Part shown: in pieces, positions 43,897 through 53,650 of the stretch
How positions within the stretch are numbered: position 1 is the first letter of the stretch
How the letters are laid out: every line of letters starts with the position of its first letter
From: an uncultured Dehalococcoidia bacterium
GTDB taxonomy: Bacteria; Chloroflexota; Dehalococcoidia; Lucifugimonadales; UBA3495
Direction of reading: 5' to 3'
Assembly: GCA_951812625.1 (NCBI GenBank)
Contig: CATOSP010000002.1
Span: forward strand, 248,001 to 312,000
Length of the DNA: 64,000 nt
Made by a program: the position numbers and the translations under genes
The notes under the pieces: model-generated
Databases searched by the model: none
What the model was told of the DNA's origin: nothing
Seen by the model: only the letters and a program-made list of their open reading frames with translations

Positions 43897-45027
43897 TTAA
43901 CCCAGGAAGGGGAGTTTTTCGAAGGAGCCGCCCACCAGCGGCTTGGCGTCCAGCCCCATCCAGTCCTCGAGCAGCACCGAGTAGATGCCCCGGAAATCGT
44001 GGTTCGGCACCACGTCCCCCTGCTCCAGGTCCTTCGCCTCCAACGACGGCATCTCGCTGTACTGCCCGCCCTTCACCGGGTCTCCGATCACGAATGCAGC
44101 TCCGCCTGCCCCATGGTCAGTTCCAGACCCGTTGTCGTGGGTCCGCCGCCCGAACTCCGTGAACAGCAGCATCACCACGTTGTCCGACATGTCGTGCTCC
44201 CTGAGGTCGTCGAAGAAGCACTCAACCGCCTCCGACACGTCCTTCCACAGCTTGTCGTGCATCCCTGTCTGGTTCGAGTGGCTGTCAAAGCTGCCGTGGT
44301 CGCAGTACAGGATCCGGGTCCCGAACCCTGCCTGGTGTATCTGCGATATCCCCTTCAGCTTCGCCGCTATCGTCGTGTCCGGGTACTCAACCGTCGACGA
44401 GTACTTCCTCGGCGCTTCCTTCAGGATGTCCGCTCCCTCAAGGGTGTCCAGGCCAGTCTGCCCCATGTAGTCCATCACCGCAGACGATCCCATCACCGGC
44501 GAGTACAGCCGGGCGAACCGGTCCAGTATCCGGGAGCGCTGCTGCGACTCCGTGATTCCCGGCAGCAGTCCGTAGTTGTCCAGGTCGTCCACGCAGGCCA
44601 CCGGCACCCCCGGCAGGGCCAGGGCCCGGAACAATGACGGCCCGAAGCTCACCGTGGTCAGCACGTTCTCCTTGTTCGGGTCTATCTCCCGGGTGGCCCG
44701 CCCCAGCCAGCCCTCGGTACCCAGCTTGTCCGGCTCGCAGGTGTGCCAGATGTCCATCGACCGGAAGTGGGACCGGGGAGAGTTGGCGTAGCCCACCCCG
44801 TGGATCACCGCCACATTGCCCTGGTCGTACAGGGACTTGATGGGACCCATCTCCGGGTGAAACGCGATCTTGTCGTCAATGGGCAGCACCCGGTCCTCGG
44901 GCACGCCCACCACCGGCCGGTTGTCCCGGTACAATGGATTGGAGTAGGGGATCACCGTGTTCAAGTAGTCGTTGCCTCCGGTCATCTGCAGGACGACCAC
45001 CACCGGGTCTTTGTTCGACTGGGTCAT
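43897..45027 (-). CDS. DUF1501 family protein
   Basis: A 376-residue DUF1501 protein (alkaline-phosphatase-like sulfatase-superfamily fold). VVVVLQMTGGNDYLNTVIPY, MGPIKSLYDQGNVAVIHGVGY and SHFRSMDIWHT are family blocks. DHGSFDSHSNQ and LLFTEFGRR with DHGAGGAAFVIG give the metal-site-like His/Asp residues. Most DUF1501 proteins have a Tat signal peptide with twin arginines; none is present here. It is the second gene of the operon with DUF1800, its common partner. The pair often appears together in bacteria, but activity is not established. The GC-rich codon use of this region differs from its neighbours. Confidence 0.88.
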   Translation of the reverse strand: MTQSNKDPVVVVLQMTGGNDYLNTVIPYSNPLYRDNRPVVGVPEDRVLPIDDKIAFHPEMGPIKSLYDQGNVAVIHGVGYANSPRSHFRSMDIWHTCEPDKLGTEGWLGRATREIDPNKENVLTTVSFGPSLFRALALPGVPVACVDDLDNYGLLPGITESQQRSRILDRFARLYSPVMGSSAVMDYMGQTGLDTLEGADILKEAPRKYSSTVEYPDTTIAAKLKGISQIHQAGFGTRILYCDHGSFDSHSNQTGMHDKLWKDVSEAVECFFDDLREHDMSDNVVMLLFTEFGRRTHDNGSGTDHGAGGAAFVIGDPVKGGQYSEMPSLEAKDLEQGDVVPNHDFRGIYSVLLEDWMGLDAKPLVGGSFEKLPFLG

Positions 45028-45116
45028 TGTCAGCTAACCTCCGGTAAACTCCTGATTGATGTCCAGAGGCGGGCAGGGAGGCCTCCCCTGCCCGCCTTCA
45101 CTTTCCCGGGTGATGC

Positions 45117-46520
45117 CTAGGCGTACTGGTACTCCCGCAGGGAGACGATGAGCTGGAGCAGCTCGCCCACCCGCCCGGTGGCGGCGGCGATGTTCTCCCA
45201 GGTGTCCCAGGCGACGTCGCCAGACTCGGAAACGAACCCTACCAGCTCCTTCCGGCTCTCATCGGCCACTTCCAGGGGTCCCAGCAGGTCCAGGCAACCG
45301 TCAACCAGTTGCTCCGGAGTGGTCGCTCCCCGCTCCTTAAGTCTCTGGATCATGTCCTGGATCCCGGGACGCTGCGTGTCTCCCACCAGGTCGGCGGTGA
45401 AGTTCACCCGGCGCATGAGCGAACCGCTGTTGATCCACTCAGCCCCGGTGTGCCAGCCTTCCACGCTGGGAGGGTTGAGCAGGTCCTGGCCCATGTAGCA
45501 GGGCTGCCTGGAGAGGTCGCCCAGGCCGGGGGCCGGGAACTCGGCTCCGCCCACCAGCCTCAGGGTGCCAACCACCACCTCGGTGGGGCTCTTCAGCCTG
45601 GCGAAGCGGGCGTTCTTGAAGAAATCGGAGTTGAACAGCACCCTGAGGGTGGCCCTGATGTCGTAGTCCAACTCCAGCAGGGTGTCGGCCAGCAGTTCGA
45701 TGGCGTCCTGGTCGTTGGGCGGGGTCACCGCCCAGGCCGGGACCTGGGGTTCGTCGGCGACGAAGAAGTTGTAGAGGTGGCGGGCGATGAACTCGGCGGT
45801 GGCTGGCTGCCGGCAGACGATGTCGATGATGTCCTCGCCGTCGAAGTTCCCCGTCTCCCCGAGGAAGGTCTTCTCCGTGTCGTCGTGGTCCTCGTCCCGG
45901 TACTCGAAGAACCAGTCGAACCGGCCTATCGGTCCGCGAGGGAGTTTCGGAGCAATGGTCCAGCCGGTGAAGGCGCGCGAAGCCTCGCGGACGTCCACTT
46001 CGGTGTAGTTGCCCACGCCCATGCTGAACAGTTCCAGCAGTTCGCGGCCCCAGTTCTCGTTGACCGCGTCGGCGTGGTTCTCGCAGTTGTCCAGCCAGTA
46101 GATCATCGCGGGGCTCTTGGCCAGTTCCAGGAGCAACTCCTTGTAGTTGCCCATTCCTTTCTCACGGAACAGCACCACCATGTCCTGGAGTTCATCGTAG
46201 TGGTCGACCTTGGAGACGCCGGTGGCGAAGATCTGGTGCCAGAACAGCGCCATCTTCTCTTCCAGCGGGCGTTTGGTGTTCAGCATGTCATGGAGCCATT
46301 CTGCGGCTCCCATGCCTGGCAGCGTCCCAGGCCGCCAGGTCCAGGGATGGTAGCGCATCATCTCGGCCCGGTTGAGGGCCTCCTGATTCTCGGGGTTGAG
46401 CAGTTCTTCGACGGTTGCCTCGTACCCCTTGGCCGCCCGCGCTTCCAGTTCCTCGCGGGTGGCGCCGAATCCGGCCCGGCGCACCAAGTGAGCCATCAAT
46501 GCGATGTCGTCTTGGCCCAT
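45117..46520 (-). CDS. DUF1800 family protein
   Basis: About 467 residues. Matching blocks: HLVRRAGFGATREELEARA at the start, KMALFWHQIFATGVSKVD, NENWGRELLELFSMGVGNYT, REASRAFTGWTI and RQPATAEFIARHLYNFFVADEP. These are standard for DUF1800, whose function is unknown. I set the start at the internal ATG because GGAGG lies 8 bases before it and its N-terminus fits the family. No signal peptide. It is first in an operon with DUF1501 and the NHL propeller; the fixed pairing with DUF1501 suggests a joint surface or secretion-linked role, but that is inference. Confidence 0.88.
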   Translation of the reverse strand: MGQDDIALMAHLVRRAGFGATREELEARAAKGYEATVEELLNPENQEALNRAEMMRYHPWTWRPGTLPGMGAAEWLHDMLNTKRPLEEKMALFWHQIFATGVSKVDHYDELQDMVVLFREKGMGNYKELLLELAKSPAMIYWLDNCENHADAVNENWGRELLELFSMGVGNYTEVDVREASRAFTGWTIAPKLPRGPIGRFDWFFEYRDEDHDDTEKTFLGETGNFDGEDIIDIVCRQPATAEFIARHLYNFFVADEPQVPAWAVTPPNDQDAIELLADTLLELDYDIRATLRVLFNSDFFKNARFARLKSPTEVVVGTLRLVGGAEFPAPGLGDLSRQPCYMGQDLLNPPSVEGWHTGAEWINSGSLMRRVNFTADLVGDTQRPGIQDMIQRLKERGATTPEQLVDGCLDLLGPLEVADESRKELVGFVSESGDVAWDTWENIAAATGRVGELLQLIVSLREYQYA

Positions 46521-46847
46521 ACGTTCTTCCTCCAGTCCTGAATCGCTCATGGATGATCCGCCCTCACGGGGCGAGGATCACTCGCCAATACTATCTAGCC
46601 CCACTTTCCATGTCAACTTACAGCAGCTCCGGACAGTAGCCTCTGGATAGCGTTGGAATATTGGTGGTTTCATTTCTGTACTCCTCATTCTGACTCCACG
46701 CCGCTGACAATTTCCCCTTGTATATTGAATGGAGTTGGGTAAACTCCGATCAAGGGTGTCAGGGTGCAGCAGACTGGTTGCCCCGGGTCATGGAAGGCCG
46801 TGGGAAAGCTTGGGTCGCCGCACCCTCATCCAATCCGGCCAACGCGC

Positions 46848-46980
46848 CGGAATTCGTAAAAGTGAGCGGTTTTGAGCGGAAATGAGCGGGAAAACAAAAT
46901 TTTTCCCGGTGGTCGCTCACTCAGCAGTGAGCGGGAGTGTCCGGAAATGACCGGAAAAGTGAAATTTCCCTCGCCGGTTT
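46848..46980 (+). repeat. Dispersed intergenic hairpin repeat, copy B
   Basis: The first 60 bases match copy A (1741-1800) at about 51 of 60 positions. A second unit follows with TGTCCGGAAA, as in copy C. Two hairpins are visible: GGGAAAA/TTTTCCC and CGCTCAC/GTGAGCG. It lies between the DUF1800 gene and the DUF2332 gene. The rest of the 46521-47156 gap shows no gene. Confidence 0.75.
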
Positions 46981-47104
46981 GCCTCCCATTATTCGTACCA
47001 CTGAATGGCACGCTACCTGGCTCCTGACGAGCGTACAGCGTCCGTAGAGTCTTTGAGCCTCACGCTCACGTCAGTGTGCTAATCTCTTATGTAGGACTAA
47101 ACCG

Positions 47105-47139
47105 CGCCCCGGTGGTTCGCCGATGTCAGGTCCGGGGCG
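47105..47139. promoter_or_regulatory. Inverted repeat in the DUF2332 leader
   Basis: CGCCCCGG (47105-47112) and CCGGGGCG (47132-47139) form an 8-bp inverted repeat around 19 bases, about 17 bases before the DUF2332 start codon. It could fold in the message or be an operator. There is no independent support. Confidence 0.35.
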
Positions 47140-47156
47140 AATTGGAAGACAATCAT

Positions 47157-48200
47157 ATGGAAGACCTGAGAGAAATTGCCGAAACATTCCGGCGTTTTGC
47201 GGAGTTCGAATGCCCTGAATTGTCACGGTTATATGAGACGCTTTCGCGAGGCATCGCAGACGACCCGGAGGTCTTGGCTATTGCAGCGAAGCGCCGCGCC
47301 GGGCAGCCTGCGCCCAACGTCTTTTTCGCTGCTGTTCACTCGCTCCTAATCAAGAGGCCTTCTCATCCTGTTGCGTCGTTTTACCCTGATCTGGCGGCGT
47401 GCGATATCCCCGCTGATGACCCATACGACGCCTTCCGTTCCTTCTGCCTGGATGAGCAAGACCGCATCATAGACATGATCTCCGTCCGCAGAGTCCAGAC
47501 CAACGTGGTCCGTCGCAGTTCCCTGATGCTCCCGGCCTTCTTGAGAGCGATGGACAGATTGGATGACGAACAGGTCGTACTGGTCGAGGTCGGGGCAAGT
47601 GCGGGACTGAACCTGTTCTGGGACCGGTACGGTTACGACTATGGCGACGGCTTGTGTTGGGGTGACAGGGCATCCCCGGTTCAGTTGAAAACTGCTGCAC
47701 TCGGAGAACGGCGGCCCCTCCTGCCTGAGCGGACGTTCAATTTGGCAGGTCGAATTGGGGTAGACCTAAATCCGGTGGATATCAGAGATGATGACGCGGT
47801 GTCATGGCTGCGGGCTTTGGTATGGCCAGAGAGGGGAGATGAGGCGGAACTACTGCAACGGGCCATAGAGTTGGCATGCTCCAACCCTCCGCGCCTTATC
47901 GCCGGAGATGCCATGGACGTGCTGCCTGGTGTGTTTGACAGTCTACCGCCGCACGTAGTGCCGTTTATCTTCCACTCCCACACTCTGAACCAGTTCCCCG
48001 CCGATGCGAGGGAACGGTTCGTTGAACTGGTAGACTGCTACGGGTCCAATAGGGATCTGGCCATGATTTCCCTGGAGAGCCGCCAGAGCCAGAACAATTC
48101 GGAGTTGGATCTTACCACTTACATCAACGGCGTCCGGACACGGGAGCATCTGGCCCAGTGCGACAGCCACGGATACCGCATAAAGTGGCTGGTTGGCTGA
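47157..48200 (+). CDS. DUF2332 family protein
   Basis: A 347-residue protein. Family blocks: ETFRRFAEFECPELSRLYET near the start, PAPNVFFAAVHSLLIKRPS and VEVGASAGLNLFWDRYGYDY, which resembles a methyltransferase glycine motif (GxSxGLN). Later, VVPFIFHSHTLNQFPADARERF and MISLESRQSQNN. DUF2332 is uncharacterised; the methyltransferase-like pattern suggests an S-adenosylmethionine-dependent role only by resemblance. The start was placed at the ATG inside the longer frame, with weak ribosome signal. It is convergent with the MmgE/PrpD gene. Confidence 0.8.
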   Translation: MEDLREIAETFRRFAEFECPELSRLYETLSRGIADDPEVLAIAAKRRAGQPAPNVFFAAVHSLLIKRPSHPVASFYPDLAACDIPADDPYDAFRSFCLDEQDRIIDMISVRRVQTNVVRRSSLMLPAFLRAMDRLDDEQVVLVEVGASAGLNLFWDRYGYDYGDGLCWGDRASPVQLKTAALGERRPLLPERTFNLAGRIGVDLNPVDIRDDDAVSWLRALVWPERGDEAELLQRAIELACSNPPRLIAGDAMDVLPGVFDSLPPHVVPFIFHSHTLNQFPADARERFVELVDCYGSNRDLAMISLESRQSQNNSELDLTTYINGVRTREHLAQCDSHGYRIKWLVG

Positions 48201-48224
48201 GGAAGTTGGTAATCGCCCGGTCCC

Positions 48225-49598
48225 CTAACCGTTTCCCCGGAGTAGGTCGGCTACTCGCTGGATGCTATCTAGGCCCTCAAGGTTGTCTAGCGATGCGACC
48301 AACTCGTCGGTTGCTCCGGCCTCCAGCGCCACTTCGGCACAGTCTCGGAACTTGGCGACGATCTCCTGCATGGTGACGCCTCTCAACGCCCCTTCGGTGA
48401 TCCTGTCCGACCTGCCGGTCAGCACCCGACCGTCGTTGAGATGGACATCCACCTGGTTGAACGCCTCCGTCCAACTTGGCTGGCCGACAAACTCCCCACT
48501 ACGCCTCATGGTGACTTTCGGGATCAGGGCCTGGGCTTCTTGACGGAGCACCTGCTGGTCCGTGAAGGTGCCAAGACCTATCTTGCCGTCGAGTAGCGCC
48601 GCCGACAGGCAGTATTGCATACTGAACTTGCCCTCCAGAGAATTGGTAGGCCGGTCGTGGATCAGGGACCTCGGCGGGTCGAAGTCTACGATCACATCAA
48701 TGCGGTCGACCTGCGCCGGGTCGATGGTATGTTGGCCCATGATCTCCGTGATGGCGTCCAGGGCAAGGTGGGCGCTGCCGCAACAAGGATACTTCTTGAC
48801 TTCCACACCGGAGTCGACCATGTAACAGGTGGTGCCCATGTTTCTGGACATCTGGTCCATGTCGTATCCCTCGCCCCCGGAGAAGGCGTGGATGAACCCG
48901 AATCTGCCCTCCAGCGCATCTGTGCCTGCGGTGAAACCGGCCTTCACCATCTTGGCTGCGGTAACCCCGGTGCGGCAGGCAGCCCCAGCGTGGAACGGCT
49001 TGGTCATTGTGCCGAAATTCTGCCGCAGGCCCGACGCTTGGGATGCGGCCAGCGAGATCGCCATCGAGGTCTGCTCTTGGTCCAGTCCGGCGACCCGGGA
49101 GGCCGCCACAGCAGCGCCCAACGCTCCCAGCGGCCCTGTAGGGTGCCAGCCTAGGTCATCCGAGTAGGCCGTGCTCATGCCTTCTCCGATGCAGCAGGCG
49201 ACCTCGAACCCCAATATGTACGCGAGAAGCAAGTCCCTGCCGGTTGCGCCTGATTCTTCCGCCAGGGCCAGGGTCCCTGGAAGAAACACAGCCGTTGGGT
49301 GTCCCTTGATGGCGCGGGTAATGTCGTCGTAGTCTAGGGCATGGGCCATCGAGCCGTTTATCAGTGCTGCGTCCGGAGCGGAGGTCTTGAATCCCCTTCC
49401 GACAACGCTGGCCACACCCGAGCCGTCCGGCAACCTCACGAACCCTTCCAGGATTCCTGCCAGCGGCTCGTCATGCCCTGCCAGCATACAACCGAGGCAG
49501 TCGATGATGGCTCCTTTGGCGGCGCGGACCCCTTCAGGCGGAAAATCCTCCAGGCCCGCGGTCGTGACGTACTCGGCTATCTGTTGTGTCAGACTCAT
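48225..49598 (-). CDS. MmgE/PrpD family protein
   Basis: A 457-residue protein of the MmgE/PrpD (2-methylcitrate dehydratase-like) family. Blocks: AKGAIIDCLGCMLAGHDEPLAG near the N-terminus, DAALINGSMAHALDYDD, SLAASQASGLRQNFGTMTKPFHAG, KKYPCCGSAHLALDAI and the C-terminal AQALIPKV segment. AAGGAG lies 7 bases before the ATG. The family dehydrates or isomerises hydroxy-tricarboxylates or related acids; the substrate here is open. The divergent MFS gene upstream suggests import of a carboxylic acid that it or the MaoC-like protein then processes. Confidence 0.85.
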   Translation of the reverse strand: MSLTQQIAEYVTTAGLEDFPPEGVRAAKGAIIDCLGCMLAGHDEPLAGILEGFVRLPDGSGVASVVGRGFKTSAPDAALINGSMAHALDYDDITRAIKGHPTAVFLPGTLALAEESGATGRDLLLAYILGFEVACCIGEGMSTAYSDDLGWHPTGPLGALGAAVAASRVAGLDQEQTSMAISLAASQASGLRQNFGTMTKPFHAGAACRTGVTAAKMVKAGFTAGTDALEGRFGFIHAFSGGEGYDMDQMSRNMGTTCYMVDSGVEVKKYPCCGSAHLALDAITEIMGQHTIDPAQVDRIDVIVDFDPPRSLIHDRPTNSLEGKFSMQYCLSAALLDGKIGLGTFTDQQVLRQEAQALIPKVTMRRSGEFVGQPSWTEAFNQVDVHLNDGRVLTGRSDRITEGALRGVTMQEIVAKFRDCAEVALEAGATDELVASLDNLEGLDSIQRVADLLRGNG

Positions 49599-49836
49599 AA
49601 GGACACTCCTTGACGTGAGTGGACTGTCTTGTCGATTCAATGGCTATGGAACCGGGTAACATTAGCTCACCTAAAGATAACACACCGTCCAGCACCTGCC
49701 GTAACCATCTCTCACGGGCATACGTCTCTGGTGCAATCTGGATCTTGGTCCCGTCTTGCCCGTCTCTTTTGTGTTACTCTGTCCCAACCTGTCATTGGGG
49801 CCAACCACTCGGTCCACTTTTGTGCTGTCGAGCGAC

Positions 49837-51213
49837 GTGATTAGCGTACTTGCCAGGGGATTGCTGCGACGACCCGCCGGGGTCTTCTATGGCTGGTGGA
49901 TCGTACTGGCCAGCATGATTGCGGACGCGCTGAAACACGGCACGTTCAACCGTGGCTTCAGCGTCTACGTGCTTCCGCTGCGTACCGAGCTCGGGATCGG
50001 GATTGCGGCCATCTCCGTGGCCGATATGCTGGGGCGTCTCGAAGGGGGGCTTCTCGGCCCTTTGTCCGGATACATGACCGACCGCTTCGGCCCGCGGATC
50101 ATGATGGCATTTGGTGGACTCTCCTCAGGTCTTGGGTTCATTCTCCTGGCGTTCACCCACAACTACCTGAGCTTCGTGCTGGTGTTTGTCGGCCTCATTT
50201 CCGTCGGGATGCGCAGCGGGTACAACAATGCGTCGGTCCCGGCATTGAACCAGTGGTTCCGAAGGCGAAGAGCCTTTGCCATGTCCTTGGCGTCCGTGGG
50301 CAACGGGTTGGGTGGGTTCCTCATAGTTCCTATTCTAGTACCTCTGATAGTGTGGGTCGGGTGGCGGGATGCTGCGATTATCTCCGGGATCGGGATCATC
50401 GTCGTCGTGGTCCCGCTGTCCTTGTTGGTTCGCCGCTCCCCGGAGACGATGGGACTCCAGCCCGACGGGGACAGCCTTGACGTACAGCAGGCCACCCCCA
50501 GTACCATCAGGACGGTATCGTCCGGGGCAAGTCCAAGGGGCGTGGTCTCTACAGGCAGGGACCGCCGGGGCAGACCGGAGCGCATCGACGCCGATTTCAC
50601 GGTCAGGGAAGCGATGCGCAGCGCTTCATACTGGCTTCTCGTCTGGGCTGTCGGGTTACGGAACATGGTCCACTCCGGCATGTCGTTCCTGATGGCCCCT
50701 GTGATGGTGTGGTTTCTGCAGGGGGGAGGTCGGACCGAGGAGGCAAGCCTGCTCATCGCGGGCTTGTTCATCAGTGCGTTATCCCTGGGATCTATGTGCT
50801 TTAACCCCCTCGTCGGGTGGTTGGGAGACACTTGGTCTAAGCTGAAACTCAGTTCGGTGGCGATGGCAGCCGGTGCGGCCTCCCTTATCCTGCTGCTGGG
50901 CCAGGAGGGCCATCTTTGGCAACTCGGTCTGTTCGTCACGTTGCTCTCCTTTGCCGAGAGTGCAAACCCTTTGGCTTGGGCGATCATGGGAGACTTCTTT
51001 GGGCGGAGAAACTACGCGACCTTGCGGGGATGGCAGCACCTGCCTGACCAATTGATGTCAATGAGTACCCCGGTGTGGATGGGTCTCATCTTCGACCGCA
51101 CAGACAGTTACTTCTGGGCGTTGGTGCCTTTGGCCGCGATTTACGGCTTGGCTGCGGTGTGTTACTGGACTATCCCCCGACCCCGACCGCCTACCAGGTT
51201 GCGCCCGCAATGA
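49837..51213 (+). CDS. MFS transporter
   Basis: About 458 residues with some 12 membrane segments. GPLSGYMTDRFGPRIMMAFGG is the helix 2-3 signature. Helices follow with a central loop rich in S, P and D (LQPDGDSLDVQQATPSTIR). It resembles OFA or monocarboxylate carriers, as does the other MFS gene in this window. The start is uncertain: I chose a GTG at 49837 before VISVLARGLLRRPAGVFYGWW, since earlier residues look like non-coding leader; TTG at 49756 is the alternative. It is cotranscribed with the MaoC-like gene 81 bases later, so it likely imports a substrate of that pathway. Confidence 0.8.
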   Translation: MISVLARGLLRRPAGVFYGWWIVLASMIADALKHGTFNRGFSVYVLPLRTELGIGIAAISVADMLGRLEGGLLGPLSGYMTDRFGPRIMMAFGGLSSGLGFILLAFTHNYLSFVLVFVGLISVGMRSGYNNASVPALNQWFRRRRAFAMSLASVGNGLGGFLIVPILVPLIVWVGWRDAAIISGIGIIVVVVPLSLLVRRSPETMGLQPDGDSLDVQQATPSTIRTVSSGASPRGVVSTGRDRRGRPERIDADFTVREAMRSASYWLLVWAVGLRNMVHSGMSFLMAPVMVWFLQGGGRTEEASLLIAGLFISALSLGSMCFNPLVGWLGDTWSKLKLSSVAMAAGAASLILLLGQEGHLWQLGLFVTLLSFAESANPLAWAIMGDFFGRRNYATLRGWQHLPDQLMSMSTPVWMGLIFDRTDSYFWALVPLAAIYGLAAVCYWTIPRPRPPTRLRPQ

Positions 51214-51293
51214 ACGAATCCCCTCATTTAGCAACTCGGACAACGTTTCTTGTAGACGTTGGGTTTAGATCACAAGTCGTGCAGGAGGATGCA

Positions 51294-52418
51294 ATGGTCC
51301 TGGAATCGGGAAGGATAACCGAAGAGGGCATTCAGCGATTGAGGGAGCGGCTCGGCACCTTTAACCGGCCGAGGCAGTACGGCGTCGGTCTGTTTAATGA
51401 GGAGGTCTCTCGCAGCGCCATCAGACACTTTTGCCAGGGCATCGGCGACGTCAATCCCCTGTATTGGGACATGAGTTATGCCCAGTCCACTAGGTACGGG
51501 ACAATCTTGGCCCCGCCATGCTTCCTGTACAGCGTCTACTGGTGTTCCGGACGCACCGGCGGGTTGCCGGGAGTCCACGGCTTTCATGCCGGCAACGATT
51601 GGGAGTGGTACCGACCCATATACCTCGATGACAAGATCTCGGTGCAGGAGCAGTTTACGGACCTGGAGGAAAAGGAAAGCCAGTTCGCTGGCCGTATCCT
51701 GATCCAGTCCAGCGTTGCCCGCTACTTCAACCAGCGCGGCGAGACGATTGCCAAGACCCGTGGGTGGCAGATCAGGGCGGAGCGCAGCGCCGCCAGGGAG
51801 CGGCAGAAGTACACTTTCGAGCCGTACCGCTACTCCGAAGAAGAGCTTCGAGCAATACAAGAAACGGTGCTGGCCGAGGAAGTCCGGGGCAACAACCCGC
51901 GGTGGTGGGAAGATGTCCAGGCCGGGGATGAACTCCAGCCAGTGGTCAAAGGTCCCATGAGCCACGGGGACATATCTGCCTTTGTCGCCGGGTGCATCGG
52001 CGGTATCTCCCACGGGATACAGTTGAGGGAGATGCTGCGCCACCCGGCATGGGGATTTACTGACCCTTCCACGGGCGCTCAGGAGGCCATCATCCGTGTC
52101 CATGACATACAGGAGGCGGCAGAGAGCGCCGGGCTGCCAGGCGCATATGACTACGGCTGCCAGCGGTGCTGCTGGATGGGTCACCTGCTTACGAACTGGA
52201 TGGGCGACGACGGTTTCGTAAAGAAGATGTATGTCGAGTTACGGCGGTTCAACGTATTGGGAGACACGACTTGGTGCCGTGGTAAGGTATCGGCCAAGCG
52301 TATGGAGGACGGCGAATCGGTGGTAGACTTGGAAATTTGGGGCGAGAACCAACGGCAGGAAACAACCACCAAAGGAACGGCCACTATCAGGTTACCGTCG
52401 AAGCAAGCCAACCAGTAA
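51294..52418 (+). CDS. MaoC-like hydratase/dehydratase family protein (double hotdog)
   Basis: A 374-residue protein with two hotdog-like halves. The N-terminal half (about 1-170) has the MaoC-N type pattern: FNEEVSRSAIRHFCQGIGDV, NPLYWDMSYAQSTRYG, and TILAPPCFLYSVYW. The C-terminal half carries WWEDVQAGDELQPVVKGPMSHGDISAFV, with the D-x-x-x-F pattern of MaoC hydratases. It probably hydrates or dehydrates a CoA- or ACP-bound acid. AGGAGG lies just before the chosen ATG. It forms a unit with the MFS gene. The substrate is unknown. Confidence 0.78.
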   Translation: MVLESGRITEEGIQRLRERLGTFNRPRQYGVGLFNEEVSRSAIRHFCQGIGDVNPLYWDMSYAQSTRYGTILAPPCFLYSVYWCSGRTGGLPGVHGFHAGNDWEWYRPIYLDDKISVQEQFTDLEEKESQFAGRILIQSSVARYFNQRGETIAKTRGWQIRAERSAARERQKYTFEPYRYSEEELRAIQETVLAEEVRGNNPRWWEDVQAGDELQPVVKGPMSHGDISAFVAGCIGGISHGIQLREMLRHPAWGFTDPSTGAQEAIIRVHDIQEAAESAGLPGAYDYGCQRCCWMGHLLTNWMGDDGFVKKMYVELRRFNVLGDTTWCRGKVSAKRMEDGESVVDLEIWGENQRQETTTKGTATIRLPSKQANQ

Positions 52419-52468
52419 GACCGTCTTCATCTCGTCAGGATTATTTTTGCCGCGCGGGCTGGATTGTC

Positions 52469-53650
52469 TCAGCCAAACTTTTCGATCGCCTGGGCCAGCC
52501 CTTCCAGAGCTCCTTCCAGGACCGAATCTTCAAGGCAGTAGGAGATTCGGAAGTAGCCAGGCGAGCCGAAACCGCGCCCCGGCACCGTGAGAACATTGCT
52601 CTCCTGCAACGCGCCTACAAAGGCGAGGTCGTCCCCTCCAGGAGCCTTGGGAAATAGATAGAAGGCCCCCTGCGGCTTCACAAGCTCGTACCCCATCTCG
52701 GTGAGCTGCGCATGGAGAAAGTCTCGCTTGCGCTGGTAATCGGCCACGTCCACCGTGACTCCTTGCAACGCCCGTACCACGTGCTGCATCAGGGCAGGGG
52801 CGTTTACGAAACCCAGCGTGCGGTTGCAGAAGGCCAGACCGTCTGCCAACTCTGCCTTATGCGGATACGCCGGGTTGATGGCAACGTACCCTATCCGTTC
52901 CCCGGGTAGGGCCAGGTCTTTGGCGTGGGAGTTCACGACGATAGTGTTCTCATAGTGAGGAAATACCTGGGGGTAGGTTTCTCCGTCGTAGATGATGCGG
53001 CGGTACGGCTCGTCGCTGATCAGGAAAATCTCCGTCCCCAGTTCGGACTGCTTGCGTCCCAGGATCTCGCCCAACTGCCGAAGAGTGTCCGGCGGATATA
53101 TTACTCCCGATGGGTTATTTGGAGAGTTGACGATCAGGCCCCGTGTCCGGGGAGTAATCGCCGCCTCCACGGCGGCGAGGTTCGGCTGAAATTCGTCGGT
53201 CGTATGAACGACTACGGTCTCCCCGGCGTGGTTGTCCACATAATAGCCGTACTCCACGAAGTAGGGCGCAAGAACGATGATGTGGTCTCCGGGGTTCAGG
53301 ATGGTCTTCAGCACCACATTCAGGGCCGCAGCCGCGCCGCAGGTCATCAGGATGTCGCTGGCGGTGAAGGGTAAGCCAGTTTCCTCCGCTAGAGCGTCGG
53401 CCACGGCTTGGCGTGTTTCGACGTACCCGTTGTTGGGCATGTACCGGTGCATCCCCTTGATGGGATTCTCGGCCAGCCGGCGCAGTTCCTGGTGAAACTC
53501 TTCGGGAGGTTCAATCACTGGGTTGCCCAAGGACAGGTCGAAGACGTTCTCCTCGCCATATTGGGCTCTCAGTGCAATTCCAGACTCGAACATCTGGCGG
53601 ATCCACCCTCCCTGCTCAATGAAGCCCCGCACTTTGTTGGAGACCGGCAT
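52469..53650 (-). CDS. PLP-dependent aminotransferase (class I/II)
   Basis: A 393-residue aminotransferase. Blocks: NVFDLSLGNPVIEPPEEFH near the start, MPNNGYVETRQAVADALAEE, the PLP phosphate region MTCGAAAALNVVLK, NSPNNPSGVIYP and the catalytic lysine in NSHAKDLALPGERIGYVAI. AAGGAG precedes the ATG. Aspartate/alanine-type aminotransferase chemistry is likely. It is a single minus-strand gene, convergent with the MaoC-like gene. The exact amino acid is not evident. Confidence 0.9.
   Translation of the reverse strand: MPVSNKVRGFIEQGGWIRQMFESGIALRAQYGEENVFDLSLGNPVIEPPEEFHQELRRLAENPIKGMHRYMPNNGYVETRQAVADALAEETGLPFTASDILMTCGAAAALNVVLKTILNPGDHIIVLAPYFVEYGYYVDNHAGETVVVHTTDEFQPNLAAVEAAITPRTRGLIVNSPNNPSGVIYPPDTLRQLGEILGRKQSELGTEIFLISDEPYRRIIYDGETYPQVFPHYENTIVVNSHAKDLALPGERIGYVAINPAYPHKAELADGLAFCNRTLGFVNAPALMQHVVRALQGVTVDVADYQRKRDFLHAQLTEMGYELVKPQGAFYLFPKAPGGDDLAFVGALQESNVLTVPGRGFGSPGYFRISYCLEDSVLEGALEGLAQAIEKFG

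Noticed and set aside
45309-46541. 410-residue plus-strand open frame opposite the DUF1800 gene
   Set aside because: High GC3 of the DUF1800 gene removes stops on the other strand; the translation is low complexity and V/G/Q-rich with no homology.
46826-47011. 61-residue minus-strand frame sharing AHFYEFRR with a frame at 1728-2012
   Set aside because: The shared peptide only reflects the shared DNA of the hairpin repeat (copies A and B); there is no start site or further similarity.
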